From positions 558,001-622,000 of the forward strand of contig NZ_BSVC01000001.1 of NCBI RefSeq assembly GCF_030269905.1: a stretch of DNA of 64,000 nt, given 5' to 3'. A program made the translations under genes and the position numbers. Below are positions 9,847 through 17,542 of this stretch, piece after piece; the first letter of the stretch is position 1; the number at the start of each line of letters is the position of its first letter. This DNA comes from Pelosinus sp. IPA-1. Lineage in GTDB: Bacteria; Bacillota; Negativicutes; DSM-13327. Below the pieces are notes generated by a model. It searched no databases. It saw only the letters and a list, made by a program, of their open reading frames with translations, and was not told where the DNA came from.

Positions 9847-9905
9847 AATACTCACTCCTCGCAGTTTCATTTAATGGGCTAATTTAATTATATCGGTATA
9901 CTAAA

Positions 9906-9931
9906 AGGTACTATAAAACAAATAAGTACCT
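9906..9931. promoter_or_regulatory. Putative HxlR operator
   Basis: AGGTACT (9906-9912) and AGTACCT (9925-9931) form a perfect inverted repeat with a 12-nt spacer in the divergent promoter region of the HxlR gene and the repeat-protein gene. A further pair CTTATG/CATAAG lies just downstream, around 9950-9975. Confidence 0.55.
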
Positions 9932-10044
9932 ACTTGCTAAAAAATACCTTATGATTTAAGATTATACCATAAGAAGTGATTCGGGAAAAGAAAAACCGAA
10001 AGAATAAATCACTGAAATTAATATAAATCTTGGAGGAAAAGAAA

Positions 10045-10692
10045 ATGAAAAAAACTTTTGTAGCAGCGTTAGTAGGAATGAATATGATGGCAGCTGGGAT
10101 TGCTTCAGCTAATCAAATTATCCCAGAAATAAATCCAATAAAGCCAGGTATTGAAACTATAACGACTAGTAATGGGAAAAATGGTTCTCAATATGCAATA
10201 ATCGACCATAACCCGACTATCTTTGATAAACAGGTAGTCGGTGTACATACAGTGGAAGGTTGGGTCAAAAATAATGTAGTTCACACTACAATAGATGGAG
10301 TTGCCGCTTATTCCCATCCCATTAATGCAGATCTTGAAACAGTAGTAATGAATAATAGTAGCAAGAATGGGACTCAATACGCCGTAATTGATCATAATCC
10401 CGCTAACTACAATAAACGGATAGTTGGTGGGCATATTGTGGAAAGTTCGGTCAAGAATGATGTAGTTAACACCGCCATTGACGGAGTTATTACTAATTCT
10501 TATCATATCAATGCTGATCTTGAAACTGTAGTGATTAATAATAGCAATAACGGCTCCCAATATGCTGTAATCGATCATAATCCCACTAATTATAATAAAC
10601 GGATCATTAGTGGACATGCTGTAGAAAGCTGGTCCAAAAAAGATATAGCTCACACCATAGTTGACGGAGTCGCTATGAAGGGTGACGAATAA
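10045..10692 (+). CDS. Secreted protein with three tandem 55-60 residue repeats
   Basis: 215 residues with a clear signal peptide (Lys-rich start, hydrophobic core, cleavage near IASA-NQ). The mature part is three copies of one unit, each starting ETxxxxN and containing GSQYAIIDHNP, a Lys-rich VVG(G/V)H segment and a closing (I/V)DGV. I do not recognise the family. No cysteines occur in the mature protein. GGAGG (10032-10036) precedes the ATG at 10045; an in-frame TTG at 10030 is less likely. It is divergent from an HxlR gene and closed by a strong terminator, so it is a single-gene unit probably induced through HxlR. A periplasmic or surface role is inferred from the signal peptide only. Confidence 0.8.
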   Translation: MKKTFVAALVGMNMMAAGIASANQIIPEINPIKPGIETITTSNGKNGSQYAIIDHNPTIFDKQVVGVHTVEGWVKNNVVHTTIDGVAAYSHPINADLETVVMNNSSKNGTQYAVIDHNPANYNKRIVGGHIVESSVKNDVVNTAIDGVITNSYHINADLETVVINNSNNGSQYAVIDHNPTNYNKRIISGHAVESWSKKDIAHTIVDGVAMKGDE

Positions 10693-10704
10693 AGGAATAG
10701 TAGG

Positions 10705-10750
10705 TAAAAGGGCTGTCTTAAAATTTCATTTTGAGACAGCCCTTTACTTA
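10705..10750 (+). terminator. Rho-independent terminator
   Basis: AAAGGGCTGTCT (10707-10718) pairs with AGACAGCCCTTT (10734-10745), 12 bp perfect, followed by ACTTAATT. Confidence 0.75.
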
Positions 10751-10801
10751 ATTCATTTCATTTAGAAGAGAAAAATCGATAAAAATAATGGGGGGATAAT
10801 A

Positions 10802-11614
10802 ATGGAGCTAATTACAGTAAATAAAGACTTATGTATTCATTGTGGAATTTGTGCAGAAGTATGTCCACCGAAAGCTTTGGCAATGGGGGAAAATGGTCCA
10901 GAAGCAATAGTACCACAAGCCTGTAATGGTTGTGGACACTGTGTTGCTGTGTGTCCTCATATGGCAATTGATAGTAGCAGAGCACCTTTAGCAAATCAGT
11001 CCGATTTATTAGAATTTCCAGTTATAAATGAAAACACTGCGCAACAATTTCTTAGGTCACGTAGATCAATTCGCTGCTATAAGGATACTGCGATTCCACG
11101 AGGACAACTACTAAAGTTAGTTGAAATCGCTCGATTCGCTCCTACAGCCAGTAATAAGCAAGGGGTGTCCTATATTATTGTTGAGGATAAGAAAATCATT
11201 CAAAGGGCTACTGAGATTACGATTGAGTGGATGGAAGAAGAATTGAAAAAGGAAACCCCATCTCATTGGAGCTTTCCATATCATGTTCGTAACTATAGGG
11301 AAAAAGGTGTAGATACTATTTTGCGTAATCATGCTCCTTTGATTTTAGCGACTGCGCAAAAGAGTTTTAGTAATGGACGAGAGAATACAATTTTTTCTCT
11401 TGCTTACCTTGAACTTTTTGCAACGGCTCTTGGATTAGGTTCTTGCTGGGCGGGACTCTTCGAAATGTGTATATTTGCAAACCATTACCCTTTGATAGAA
11501 TTGTTCAAAATCCCCGAAGATAAAGTGATAACAGGAGCAGTTATGGTTGGTTATCCAAAATATAAATTTAAAAGGCTGGTTGACCGCAACCCATTAGATG
11601 TAGCATTTTTATGA
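10802..11614 (+). CDS. Ferredoxin-nitroreductase fusion protein
   Basis: 270 residues. The first 60 hold two 4Fe-4S motifs (CIHCGICAEVCP and CNGCGHCVAVCP). The rest is an FMN-binding nitroreductase domain beginning RRSIRCYKD, with the FAPTASNKQG flavin loop. Such proteins pass electrons from ferredoxin clusters to FMN and reduce nitro compounds or quinone-like substrates in anaerobes. GGGGGGAT lies before the ATG. It stands alone between a terminator and the HxlR/PEBP genes; HxlR regulators commonly control nitroreductases, so control by one of the two HxlR proteins nearby is plausible. Confidence 0.93.
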   Translation: MELITVNKDLCIHCGICAEVCPPKALAMGENGPEAIVPQACNGCGHCVAVCPHMAIDSSRAPLANQSDLLEFPVINENTAQQFLRSRRSIRCYKDTAIPRGQLLKLVEIARFAPTASNKQGVSYIIVEDKKIIQRATEITIEWMEEELKKETPSHWSFPYHVRNYREKGVDTILRNHAPLILATAQKSFSNGRENTIFSLAYLELFATALGLGSCWAGLFEMCIFANHYPLIELFKIPEDKVITGAVMVGYPKYKFKRLVDRNPLDVAFL

Positions 11615-11912
11615 TAAAAGATAGAAAAGTAGTAGTCAAAGACTGTCTGATTAGCTAAAAAATACCCACAAAAAAGTGTGTAATTTACTACCTGACTTTG
11701 AAATGGTACCATAAGTAATAAGTCCAAAGCAGGAAAGTTAATAAGGAGGGTATTAAGATAAAAGATGGATTATTGCGTTTTAAAACTCACAGTATACAAA
11801 AGAAGATTTTATAGTCATTTTAAATCAGAAGATTTTGATGTCAATTAAATGACTTTAAAAATCGGGAGACTATAAAAAACAAATTGCTCTAATCGTATAG
11901 GGAGATTTCTTA

Positions 11913-12530
11913 ATGTTTAAAAATCGTCATCTATTACTAGTTACTCTAATTATTGTTTTTATAATGTATACTTCCAGCTCAATATTAACAGCAAAACAAA
12001 TTGAAAGAGAAAGAGGAGTTGAAAAAAATATGATCGTTACTAGTAGTGGTATTATTAATGGTATAATTGATAAAAAGTATGGGAAATATGGAGCACAATT
12101 TTCAAAAGGCATACCAACTCATTCAATACCATTAACAATAAAGGAATATCCTAAAGACACTAAAACATTTGCTATAATCATGGAAGATAAGGATGCGATT
12201 CCTGTTGTAGGATTTTCATGGCTGCATTGGTCTGTTGCTAACTTAACTAAAGATTCATTAGAGGAAAATGCCAGCATAAATGCAAAAGATTTTATCCAAG
12301 GGACAAATAGCTGGTCTAGCAGTTTACTCCCGCAACCATTAGATAGAGATGAAGCAGCAAAATATGGGGGACCGACTCCTCCGGACAAAAATCACGATTA
12401 CGAAATACATGTGTTTGCATTAGATACTTCACTGGACTTACATAAGGGGTTTTACGTGAATGAGCTTTATAAAGCTATGGATGGGCATATATTAGCTCAA
12501 TATACATTAAAAGCAATTTATACTAACTAA
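11913..12530 (+). CDS. PEBP-family protein (YbhB/YbcL type)
   Basis: 205 residues with an N-terminal hydrophobic anchor or signal (residues 5-27) and a phosphatidylethanolamine-binding fold. Hallmarks are MEDKDAIP (equivalent of DPDAP), HWSVANL and YGGPTPPDKNHDYEIHVFALD. Bacterial relatives bind small ligands and act as kinase or enzyme modulators; no ligand can be inferred. It precedes an HxlR gene in the same direction (65 nt gap). The 298 nt upstream carry a 13-nt motif shared with the other HxlR-controlled promoter (see findings) and a 27-codon frame at 11764 without a usable ribosome site; nothing else is visible there. Confidence 0.88.
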   Translation: MFKNRHLLLVTLIIVFIMYTSSSILTAKQIERERGVEKNMIVTSSGIINGIIDKKYGKYGAQFSKGIPTHSIPLTIKEYPKDTKTFAIIMEDKDAIPVVGFSWLHWSVANLTKDSLEENASINAKDFIQGTNSWSSSLLPQPLDRDEAAKYGGPTPPDKNHDYEIHVFALDTSLDLHKGFYVNELYKAMDGHILAQYTLKAIYTN

Positions 12531-12595
12531 AATAATTCGATCTTGGGAGTTTCATTAATTGTAGAATGAGCTAAGTTTGGCAGGAGGATTAAATA

Positions 12596-12949
12596 TTGAA
12601 AATACGAAGTGAGTTTACTTGTCCTTTAGAATTAACACTTGATATGATTTCAGGGAAATGGAAACCGATTATAATTTGGCGACTACGCCTAGGAAAGCAA
12701 CAACTTTCTACACTAAATAAAGATATTCAAGGTATAAACCAAAAGATGCTAATACAACACTTGAGTGAATTAATTGAGTGTGGAATTGTTGAGAAAATAA
12801 CGTACCTAGGTTATCCTTTAAAAGTAGAATATTTCCTTACAGAAATCGGTTTCAAATTTTTGGGTGGTTTAGAGGTTTTTCAAGAAATAGGTCAAGAATA
12901 CTTTAATCAAAATCAAGGGGCGGTTCTGCCAAAGGAAGTCATTATATAA
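12596..12949 (+). CDS. HxlR-family transcriptional regulator
   Basis: 117 residues: CPLELTLDMISGKWKPIIIW, then the recognition helix INQKMLIQHLSELIECGIV and the wing VEYFLTEIG. The start is a TTG at 12596 with AGGAGG 8 nt upstream. It shares the fold and Cys position of the other HxlR protein at 9.5-9.8 kb, but clear sequence divergence makes a recent duplication unlikely. It probably regulates its own unit, including the PEBP gene. Confidence 0.92.
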   Translation: MKIRSEFTCPLELTLDMISGKWKPIIIWRLRLGKQQLSTLNKDIQGINQKMLIQHLSELIECGIVEKITYLGYPLKVEYFLTEIGFKFLGGLEVFQEIGQEYFNQNQGAVLPKEVII

Positions 12950-12988
12950 TCGTTAGATACAGTAGTTGGAATTAGGAAGCAAATTTTG

Positions 12989-13028
12989 TAATCACCCCCG
13001 ATAGCATCGGCGGTGATTACTTTTTTTG
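12989..13028 (+). terminator. Rho-independent terminator after the second HxlR gene
   Basis: GTAATCACC pairs with GGTGATTAC, an inner CCGAT/ATCGG stem extends it, and seven T follow. Confidence 0.85.
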
Positions 13029-13096
13029 AGTAAGCTTAGAAGTAAATGAAAGAATTTAGATTGTGGAAAATGGTTGTTCTTTACAAGAAATCTTTT

Positions 13097-13131
13097 AATA
13101 TTGCAGCTTATCTTCCTAATATTGCAGCTTA
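13097..13131. promoter_or_regulatory. Direct repeats spaced by 21 bp, probable LytTR binding site
   Basis: AATATTGCAGCTTA occurs twice without mismatch at 13097-13110 and 13118-13131. The period is 21 bp, two helical turns, placing both copies on one DNA face. LytTR regulators typically bind pairs of direct repeats with this spacing. The site lies 59 nt before the start of a LytTR gene, which suggests autoregulation. Confidence 0.65.
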
Positions 13132-13189
13132 CTTTTGAGTGTATTGAATGGAGTAATTTACTAGCATATACTAGAAATAGGAAGAGGGG

Positions 13190-13636
13190 GTGGTCAAGAT
13201 AAAAATTACCATTGAAAATATACCTGACGGAATTGAGCCAGAGATAATCATACGATGTAACGAAGTTGATGATTCATTACTGCAGCTTATCTATTCCATT
13301 AAATCAGCTTCAAAAACGCTAGTAGGGATTACAGATTTGCAAATGCATATTATCAATCCTAAAGATGTATTTTATTTTGAATCAGTTGACAATAAAGTAT
13401 TTATATATTGTCAAGAAAAGGTTTTTGAATCAAGACTAAAGCTTTATGAAATTGAAAAGGTATATGAGAACTGGGACTTTTTTAGAGCATCAAAATCGAC
13501 AATCCTTAACATTACGAAAATAGACTCTGTAAGGCCAGTTTTCTATGGAAGATTTGAAGCGTTGCTTCAAAATGGCGAAAAAATATTTATTTCTCGGCAA
13601 TATGTTCCTGTACTCAGAAAGAAATTGGGATTATAG
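13190..13636 (+). CDS. LytTR-domain DNA-binding regulator (DUF3021-associated type)
   Basis: 148 residues without a receiver domain. A short N-terminal beta region (KITIENIPDGIEPEIIIRC) is followed by a LytTR domain from about residue 45 to the end (DVFYFESVDNKVFIYC, then FRASKSTILNITKI, then FISRQYVPVLRKKLGL). The start is a GTG at 13190 after GAAGAGG. This class forms a two-gene LytTR regulatory system with a membrane inhibitor encoded directly downstream (14-nt gap), as in HdrRM/BrsRM of streptococci. The 21-bp-spaced direct repeats upstream are the likely binding site. Confidence 0.9.
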   Translation: MVKIKITIENIPDGIEPEIIIRCNEVDDSLLQLIYSIKSASKTLVGITDLQMHIINPKDVFYFESVDNKVFIYCQEKVFESRLKLYEIEKVYENWDFFRASKSTILNITKIDSVRPVFYGRFEALLQNGEKIFISRQYVPVLRKKLGL

Positions 13637-13650
13637 GGGAGGCTGTAGTA

Positions 13651-14082
13651 ATGAAATTAAGTCAATATTTAAAACATTTTCTGAAGGATACTTCTAAAGC
13701 TAGTGGATGTTTGATGATTATTGTTGCTATATTTTTGGGGCTTAATTCTATAGAGACAATTAAAGCCTCACTGCTATGGCAAATTATTGTAATAGCATCA
13801 GCATATACACTCTTCAAATTTGCGTTTGTAAATAATCTTGATCTAGGAAAAAAAACGCAATTAATCTTATTTATTATTTATTCTACACTAGCAAATATGA
13901 TGGTAGTACTATGGCTGTGTTTAATTAGTCCTAATATAGATAGTAATCTTATAATAATGTATATCATTGTGATTTTAATTGTGAAGGGAGCAGCTTTTGC
14001 AATGATGTATATTGACGGCCAAGAACAAGCAAAACAGCTTAATGAGAAACTGAGCGAGTATAAGAACGGCATTAATGAATAA
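13651..14082 (+). CDS. DUF3021 membrane protein, partner of the LytTR regulator
   Basis: 143 residues with four hydrophobic helices (about 20-38, 42-62, 73-93 and 98-120) and a charged, probably cytoplasmic tail (GQEQAKQLNEKLSEYKNG). The size and position match DUF3021 proteins that hold the LytTR partner inactive at the membrane. The signal is unknown. A perfect 19-bp terminator closes the two-gene unit. Confidence 0.85.
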   Translation: MKLSQYLKHFLKDTSKASGCLMIIVAIFLGLNSIETIKASLLWQIIVIASAYTLFKFAFVNNLDLGKKTQLILFIIYSTLANMMVVLWLCLISPNIDSNLIIMYIIVILIVKGAAFAMMYIDGQEQAKQLNEKLSEYKNGINE

Positions 14083-14101
14083 ACTGATTACAAGTTCTAA
14101 C

Positions 14102-14158
14102 AACTGCGAGATTTATATTTGATTTGAAAATTAAATATAAATCTCGCAGTTTAATTTT
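14102..14158 (+). terminator. Rho-independent terminator, 19-bp stem
   Basis: AACTGCGAGATTTATATTT (14102-14120) is repeated exactly inverted at 14133-14151 and followed by TAATTTTAT. The remaining bases up to the catalase gene contain a weaker GAAAGAAG/CTTCTTTC hairpin near 14170-14210. Confidence 0.85.
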
Positions 14159-14337
14159 ATCTAAAAATAGAAAGAAGTGATTTTAATTCACTTGTTTGGT
14201 CTTCTTTCATTTATGAAGCAAAGAAATGAAAGAGTGAAACTTTTGTAAGTCAACATTAATTCGTCGGTGTATTCATAAGAAATCCTTAAATTAATATAAA
14301 TCATAATAGGACTTATGTTTAAGGAGGAGATGGAATT

Positions 14338-15789
14338 ATGCCGAAACGCTATCTTACCAGCAATCAGGGAGCTCCTGTTACCGATGATCAAAATTCATTA
14401 AGTGTAGGGGAAAGGGGACCAATAGTACTTCAGGATATAGTTTTCCTCGAAAAAATTTCACATTTTGACAGGGAGAGAATTCCTGAAAGAGTAGTACATG
14501 CTAAAGGAGCCGGAGCTTTTGGTTTTTTTATACCCTATAACTCAATGGCTCCATTTACCAAGGCAAATTTTTTACAAGATCCCGAAAGGAAAACACCGGT
14601 TTTTGTTAGGTTTTCGGTAGCAGGCAGCTCTGTCGGTGGTGCAGACACAGTCCGGGATATCAGAGGATTTGCTGTGAAATTTTATACAGAAGAAGGTAAT
14701 TATGATCTTGTTGGCAACCATATTCCAGTGTTTCCGATTCGAGATCCCATTCAGTTTCCGGATTTGTTTCATGCTTTAAAGCCAGACCCGGTTACTAATG
14801 TCCGGGGAGGGCCAATAGCAGCCAGCCGTTTTTGGGACTTCATGTCGTTAAGGCCAGAGTCAATGAATTTTCTTACCTACTTGTTTGCAGATAATGGAAC
14901 TGTCAAAAGCTATAGAACAATACCAGGGTACGGAGTTAACACATATAAGTGGGTTAATTTGTGTGGAGAAGGGGTATATGTTAAGTATCACTGGGAACCC
15001 TGTGAAGGTATTGAATATATAGACAGCAAGACAGCGGTTCAACTTGCAGGCATGGATCCTGACGTAGCAAGTAGAGATTTGTTCGATACCATTGCGGCAG
15101 GGCATACTGTTGAATTTGAGATGCGTGTACAAATAATGAACCTTGAAGATGAATGCGAGCAAGCATTTGATCCATTGGACTCTACCAAAATTTGGCCGGA
15201 AGAATTATTTCCATTAATGCCAGTAGGCAGAATGGTGTTAAATAAGAATCCTGAGAATTTTTTTGTAGAAGTCGAGCAGTCAGCCTTTTCTCCGGCGGCT
15301 ATTGTACCGGGAATCGATTTTTCAAATGATAGAATTCTGCAAGGCCGTATCTTTCCTTATGGAGATACCCAAAGATACCGTATAGGTGCCAATTATTTAC
15401 AGCTTCCAATAAATATGCCTAGAAAATCGATTGAAAATATGATGCAAGACGGAGCCATGCAAACTATGTATAACGAAGGCATTGCCAACTATTTACCCAA
15501 TACATTAGGTGGTGGGATGCCTATGGAGGCACCTCAGAAAGGGAAAACCGATCAAGAATTTGTTTCAGGCAGTATAGCTCGGCAGGAAATAGCAGACGAC
15601 AATTATTGTCAGGCCAGGTTTAGATATCGAACTATGACTGTGATGGAAAAGAAACATTTGGTTTCCAATATTGTAGAAAGCTTAAATCAAGCATATGAAC
15701 CTATTCAAAGGAGAATGATTGAACATTTTATGCAGATTGATAGTGAGCTTGGTAGCAGAATAGCACAGGGAATAAATTTGATCATATAA
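14338..15789 (+). CDS. katA: Monofunctional heme catalase
   Basis: 483 residues, the size of small-subunit (clade 3) catalases that dismutate hydrogen peroxide. The distal His54 (in RVVHAKGAGAFG) and distal Asn127 (in DLVGNHIPVF) are present, and the proximal heme-ligand Tyr lies in PYGDTQRYRIG. The residue after Asn127 is His where most catalases have a second Asn. AAGGAGG precedes the ATG. For an anaerobe this is an oxygen-defence enzyme. It forms a single-gene unit with its own terminator; no convincing PerR box was found by eye. Confidence 0.95.
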   Translation: MPKRYLTSNQGAPVTDDQNSLSVGERGPIVLQDIVFLEKISHFDRERIPERVVHAKGAGAFGFFIPYNSMAPFTKANFLQDPERKTPVFVRFSVAGSSVGGADTVRDIRGFAVKFYTEEGNYDLVGNHIPVFPIRDPIQFPDLFHALKPDPVTNVRGGPIAASRFWDFMSLRPESMNFLTYLFADNGTVKSYRTIPGYGVNTYKWVNLCGEGVYVKYHWEPCEGIEYIDSKTAVQLAGMDPDVASRDLFDTIAAGHTVEFEMRVQIMNLEDECEQAFDPLDSTKIWPEELFPLMPVGRMVLNKNPENFFVEVEQSAFSPAAIVPGIDFSNDRILQGRIFPYGDTQRYRIGANYLQLPINMPRKSIENMMQDGAMQTMYNEGIANYLPNTLGGGMPMEAPQKGKTDQEFVSGSIARQEIADDNYCQARFRYRTMTVMEKKHLVSNIVESLNQAYEPIQRRMIEHFMQIDSELGSRIAQGINLII

Positions 15790-15836
15790 AGGTAACATTT
15801 ATTGCAGGAAAGAGAAGTAAATAGTTGTATAAATAT

Positions 15837-15866
15837 AAAACCAGCTTATGCTGGTTTTTATTATTT
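15837..15866 (+). terminator. Rho-independent terminator after catalase
   Basis: AAAACCAGC-TTAT-GCTGGTTTT with the trailing TTATTATTT. Confidence 0.8.
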
Positions 15867-15941
15867 AGAGGATAAAAATAGAAGTTGTGGAATTTGTTTG
15901 ATAATGTGAAATACTTGAAATCAGAATGGGGGAGGGATATT

Positions 15942-16817
15942 ATGAAAAGCAGAATTGAAGGCAAAGTATCCATAACTGCACAGGGGACGTGTTTAGTCCG
16001 GGCGATATCTTATTATGAAAAAGACGTAAATTATAAAACCAATGATCATATTGCTCCTATTATTGTACCTTCCTTTCTTAATTTGCTAACTAAATATGGA
16101 TTTTACAGGGTACTATTAAAAAAAATGTTTTTAAAAGCTCCGGGAAATTGCGAATATCTAATTGCTAGGACAAAATTTATTGATAGTATTTTTGAAAGCA
16201 TTGATGATAGTATTGAACAAGTATTGATATTTGGAGCTGGATTTGATTCCCGTGCTATTCGCTTTAAAAATAAATTAGCTAAGACAAAAATATTTGAGCT
16301 TGATGCTCCGATAACTCAGCAAATTAAAATAGATAGAATCAGGGGGAAAAATATTGAGATTCCAGAAAATCTAAAATTTATCTCTATTGATTTCAAGAAA
16401 GAGTCGTTGGCTAAAAAGTTAGATGAAATTGGTTTTGACAAAAATAAAAAATGTCTTTTTTTATTAGAAGGATTAACAATGTATCTTAATCAAGAATCTA
16501 TCGATAATATTTTTAATCTAGTTAATAAATATTCCGGAGAAAATAGCCTGATTGTATTTGATTATGTTTCAGCCTCGATGGTTAGGCGAGAAAATACCTA
16601 TAACGATCCCAAAATTAAAAAGCATTATCAAGTTCTTGCTAAAGCTGGTGAGAAACCTAGTTTTATGATTGACGGATATATTCAGGATTTTCTAGCAAAA
16701 TATAATTTATATGTAATAGATGAATTAGACTCAGCTAGATTAGCAAAAAGATATTTTAACAAAGATGACTTTGACCTGATAGCCCAAAAATTTAGGGTGG
16801 TAATGGCAAAAAAGTAA
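15942..16817 (+). CDS. SAM-dependent methyltransferase, LCMT/TIGR00027-like
   Basis: 291 residues. The class I SAM-binding motif is QVLIFGAGFDSRAIRF, with the acidic motif KIFELDAP and FLLEGLTMYLNQESI, all typical of the leucine carboxyl methyltransferase-like family often found with polyketide genes. The ATG at 15942 follows GGAGG (15931-15935); an upstream TTG at 15885 is less likely. It lies 7 kb before the PKS operon and in the same direction. O-methylation of the aromatic polyketide is possible but not shown; the family also includes uncharacterised free-standing members. Confidence 0.85.
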   Translation: MKSRIEGKVSITAQGTCLVRAISYYEKDVNYKTNDHIAPIIVPSFLNLLTKYGFYRVLLKKMFLKAPGNCEYLIARTKFIDSIFESIDDSIEQVLIFGAGFDSRAIRFKNKLAKTKIFELDAPITQQIKIDRIRGKNIEIPENLKFISIDFKKESLAKKLDEIGFDKNKKCLFLLEGLTMYLNQESIDNIFNLVNKYSGENSLIVFDYVSASMVRRENTYNDPKIKKHYQVLAKAGEKPSFMIDGYIQDFLAKYNLYVIDELDSARLAKRYFNKDDFDLIAQKFRVVMAKK

Positions 16818-17126
16818 ATTGTTTAGAGAAAATGTGCTTTTTCGCCTCATAATTAGAGAAGTGAAGGAATTATTTTTCTTGTCTTAAAACAGAGCAATGC
16901 CTGAAAAAGTGTAAATTCAGTCGGGTATCAGGCTAGTTTAAGGACACACTACGTAAGAACGTGCACTGTGCACCATTTGATTGTCAATTCGACCATTAAC
17001 TCACTTGGTAACATAGCGATATGGGGGAATAATCATTAATGATTGAATTGACAAGAACGTCAATGTAAGATAAACTCAATTCGAGACTTATCGAACTTTG
17101 ATACAAATAAACTAGGAGTTGCAAAA
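16818..17126. other. Non-coding stretch with a long-range inverted repeat
   Basis: No open frame of note. TTGTCAATTCGACCATTAA (16981-16999) and TTAATGATTGAATTGACAA (17036-17054) are reverse complements except at two positions. A small palindrome GTGCACtGTGCAC lies just before. These may be operators for the ArsR gene that follows or remnants of a mobile sequence. Confidence 0.5.
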
Positions 17127-17426
17127 ATGGATACAAAAAAAATGGCAAAAATATTTAAAGCTCTTTCAAATGAGAATCGATTAGAATTGTATTTGAAAAT
17201 TGCCGAGGCTCATGAAGCGAGTTTTGAAACGGGTGGGGAATGTTGTATTGCAGATATCATGGTTTGTTTGAATATTGGTGCGCCGACAATTTCACATCAT
17301 ATCAAAGAATTAGTAAATGCAGAACTAATTTTTACTGAAAAAAGGGGAAAGTTTTTAGTATGTAGGGTAAATGAGCAACTAGTTACTGAAGTAAGCAAGA
17401 TGTTAGCCCTGCAAAATTCATTATAG
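17127..17426 (+). CDS. ArsR-family winged-helix regulator
   Basis: 99 residues: AKIFKALSNENRLELYLKI, then CCIADIMVCLNIGAPTISHHIKELVNAELI, then a basic wing (EKRGKFLVCRV). Cys-Cys at the start of helix 3 resembles the metal or arsenite site position of ArsR proteins, so a thiol or metal signal is possible. AGGAG is present upstream. The gene ends inside a 13-bp hairpin (17414-17445). The next gene (EFR1 flavoprotein, 116 nt on) is the likely target. Confidence 0.9.
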   Translation: MDTKKMAKIFKALSNENRLELYLKIAEAHEASFETGGECCIADIMVCLNIGAPTISHHIKELVNAELIFTEKRGKFLVCRVNEQLVTEVSKMLALQNSL

Positions 17427-17445
17427 TAATAGCTATAATGAATTT
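17414..17445 (+). repeat. 13-bp hairpin overlapping the arsR stop
   Basis: AAATTCATTATAG and CTATAATGAATTT are exact complements around a short loop. No T-run follows, so it is either an operator or a weak attenuator. Confidence 0.5.
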
Positions 17446-17542
17446 GAAATACACTTCGATTATTGCAAAAGTGTTAAAAAATGAAATTGTTTCTGCACGT
17501 AAAAATCAAAATAAGTAATAGAAAGATAAGGGAAAATAAGAA

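Noticed and set aside
10105-10653. 182-codon open frame on the minus strand across the repeat protein
   Set aside because: It is the antisense shadow of the three tandem repeats; no ribosome site and no signal of its own.
11764-11847. 27-codon frame before the PEBP gene
   Set aside because: The nearest AGGAGG is at a poor distance and the peptide has no recognisable feature.
13097-13131. Two direct repeats considered as the start of a CRISPR array
   Set aside because: Only two 14-bp copies, 7-bp spacer and no cas genes; the LytTR gene next door explains them better.
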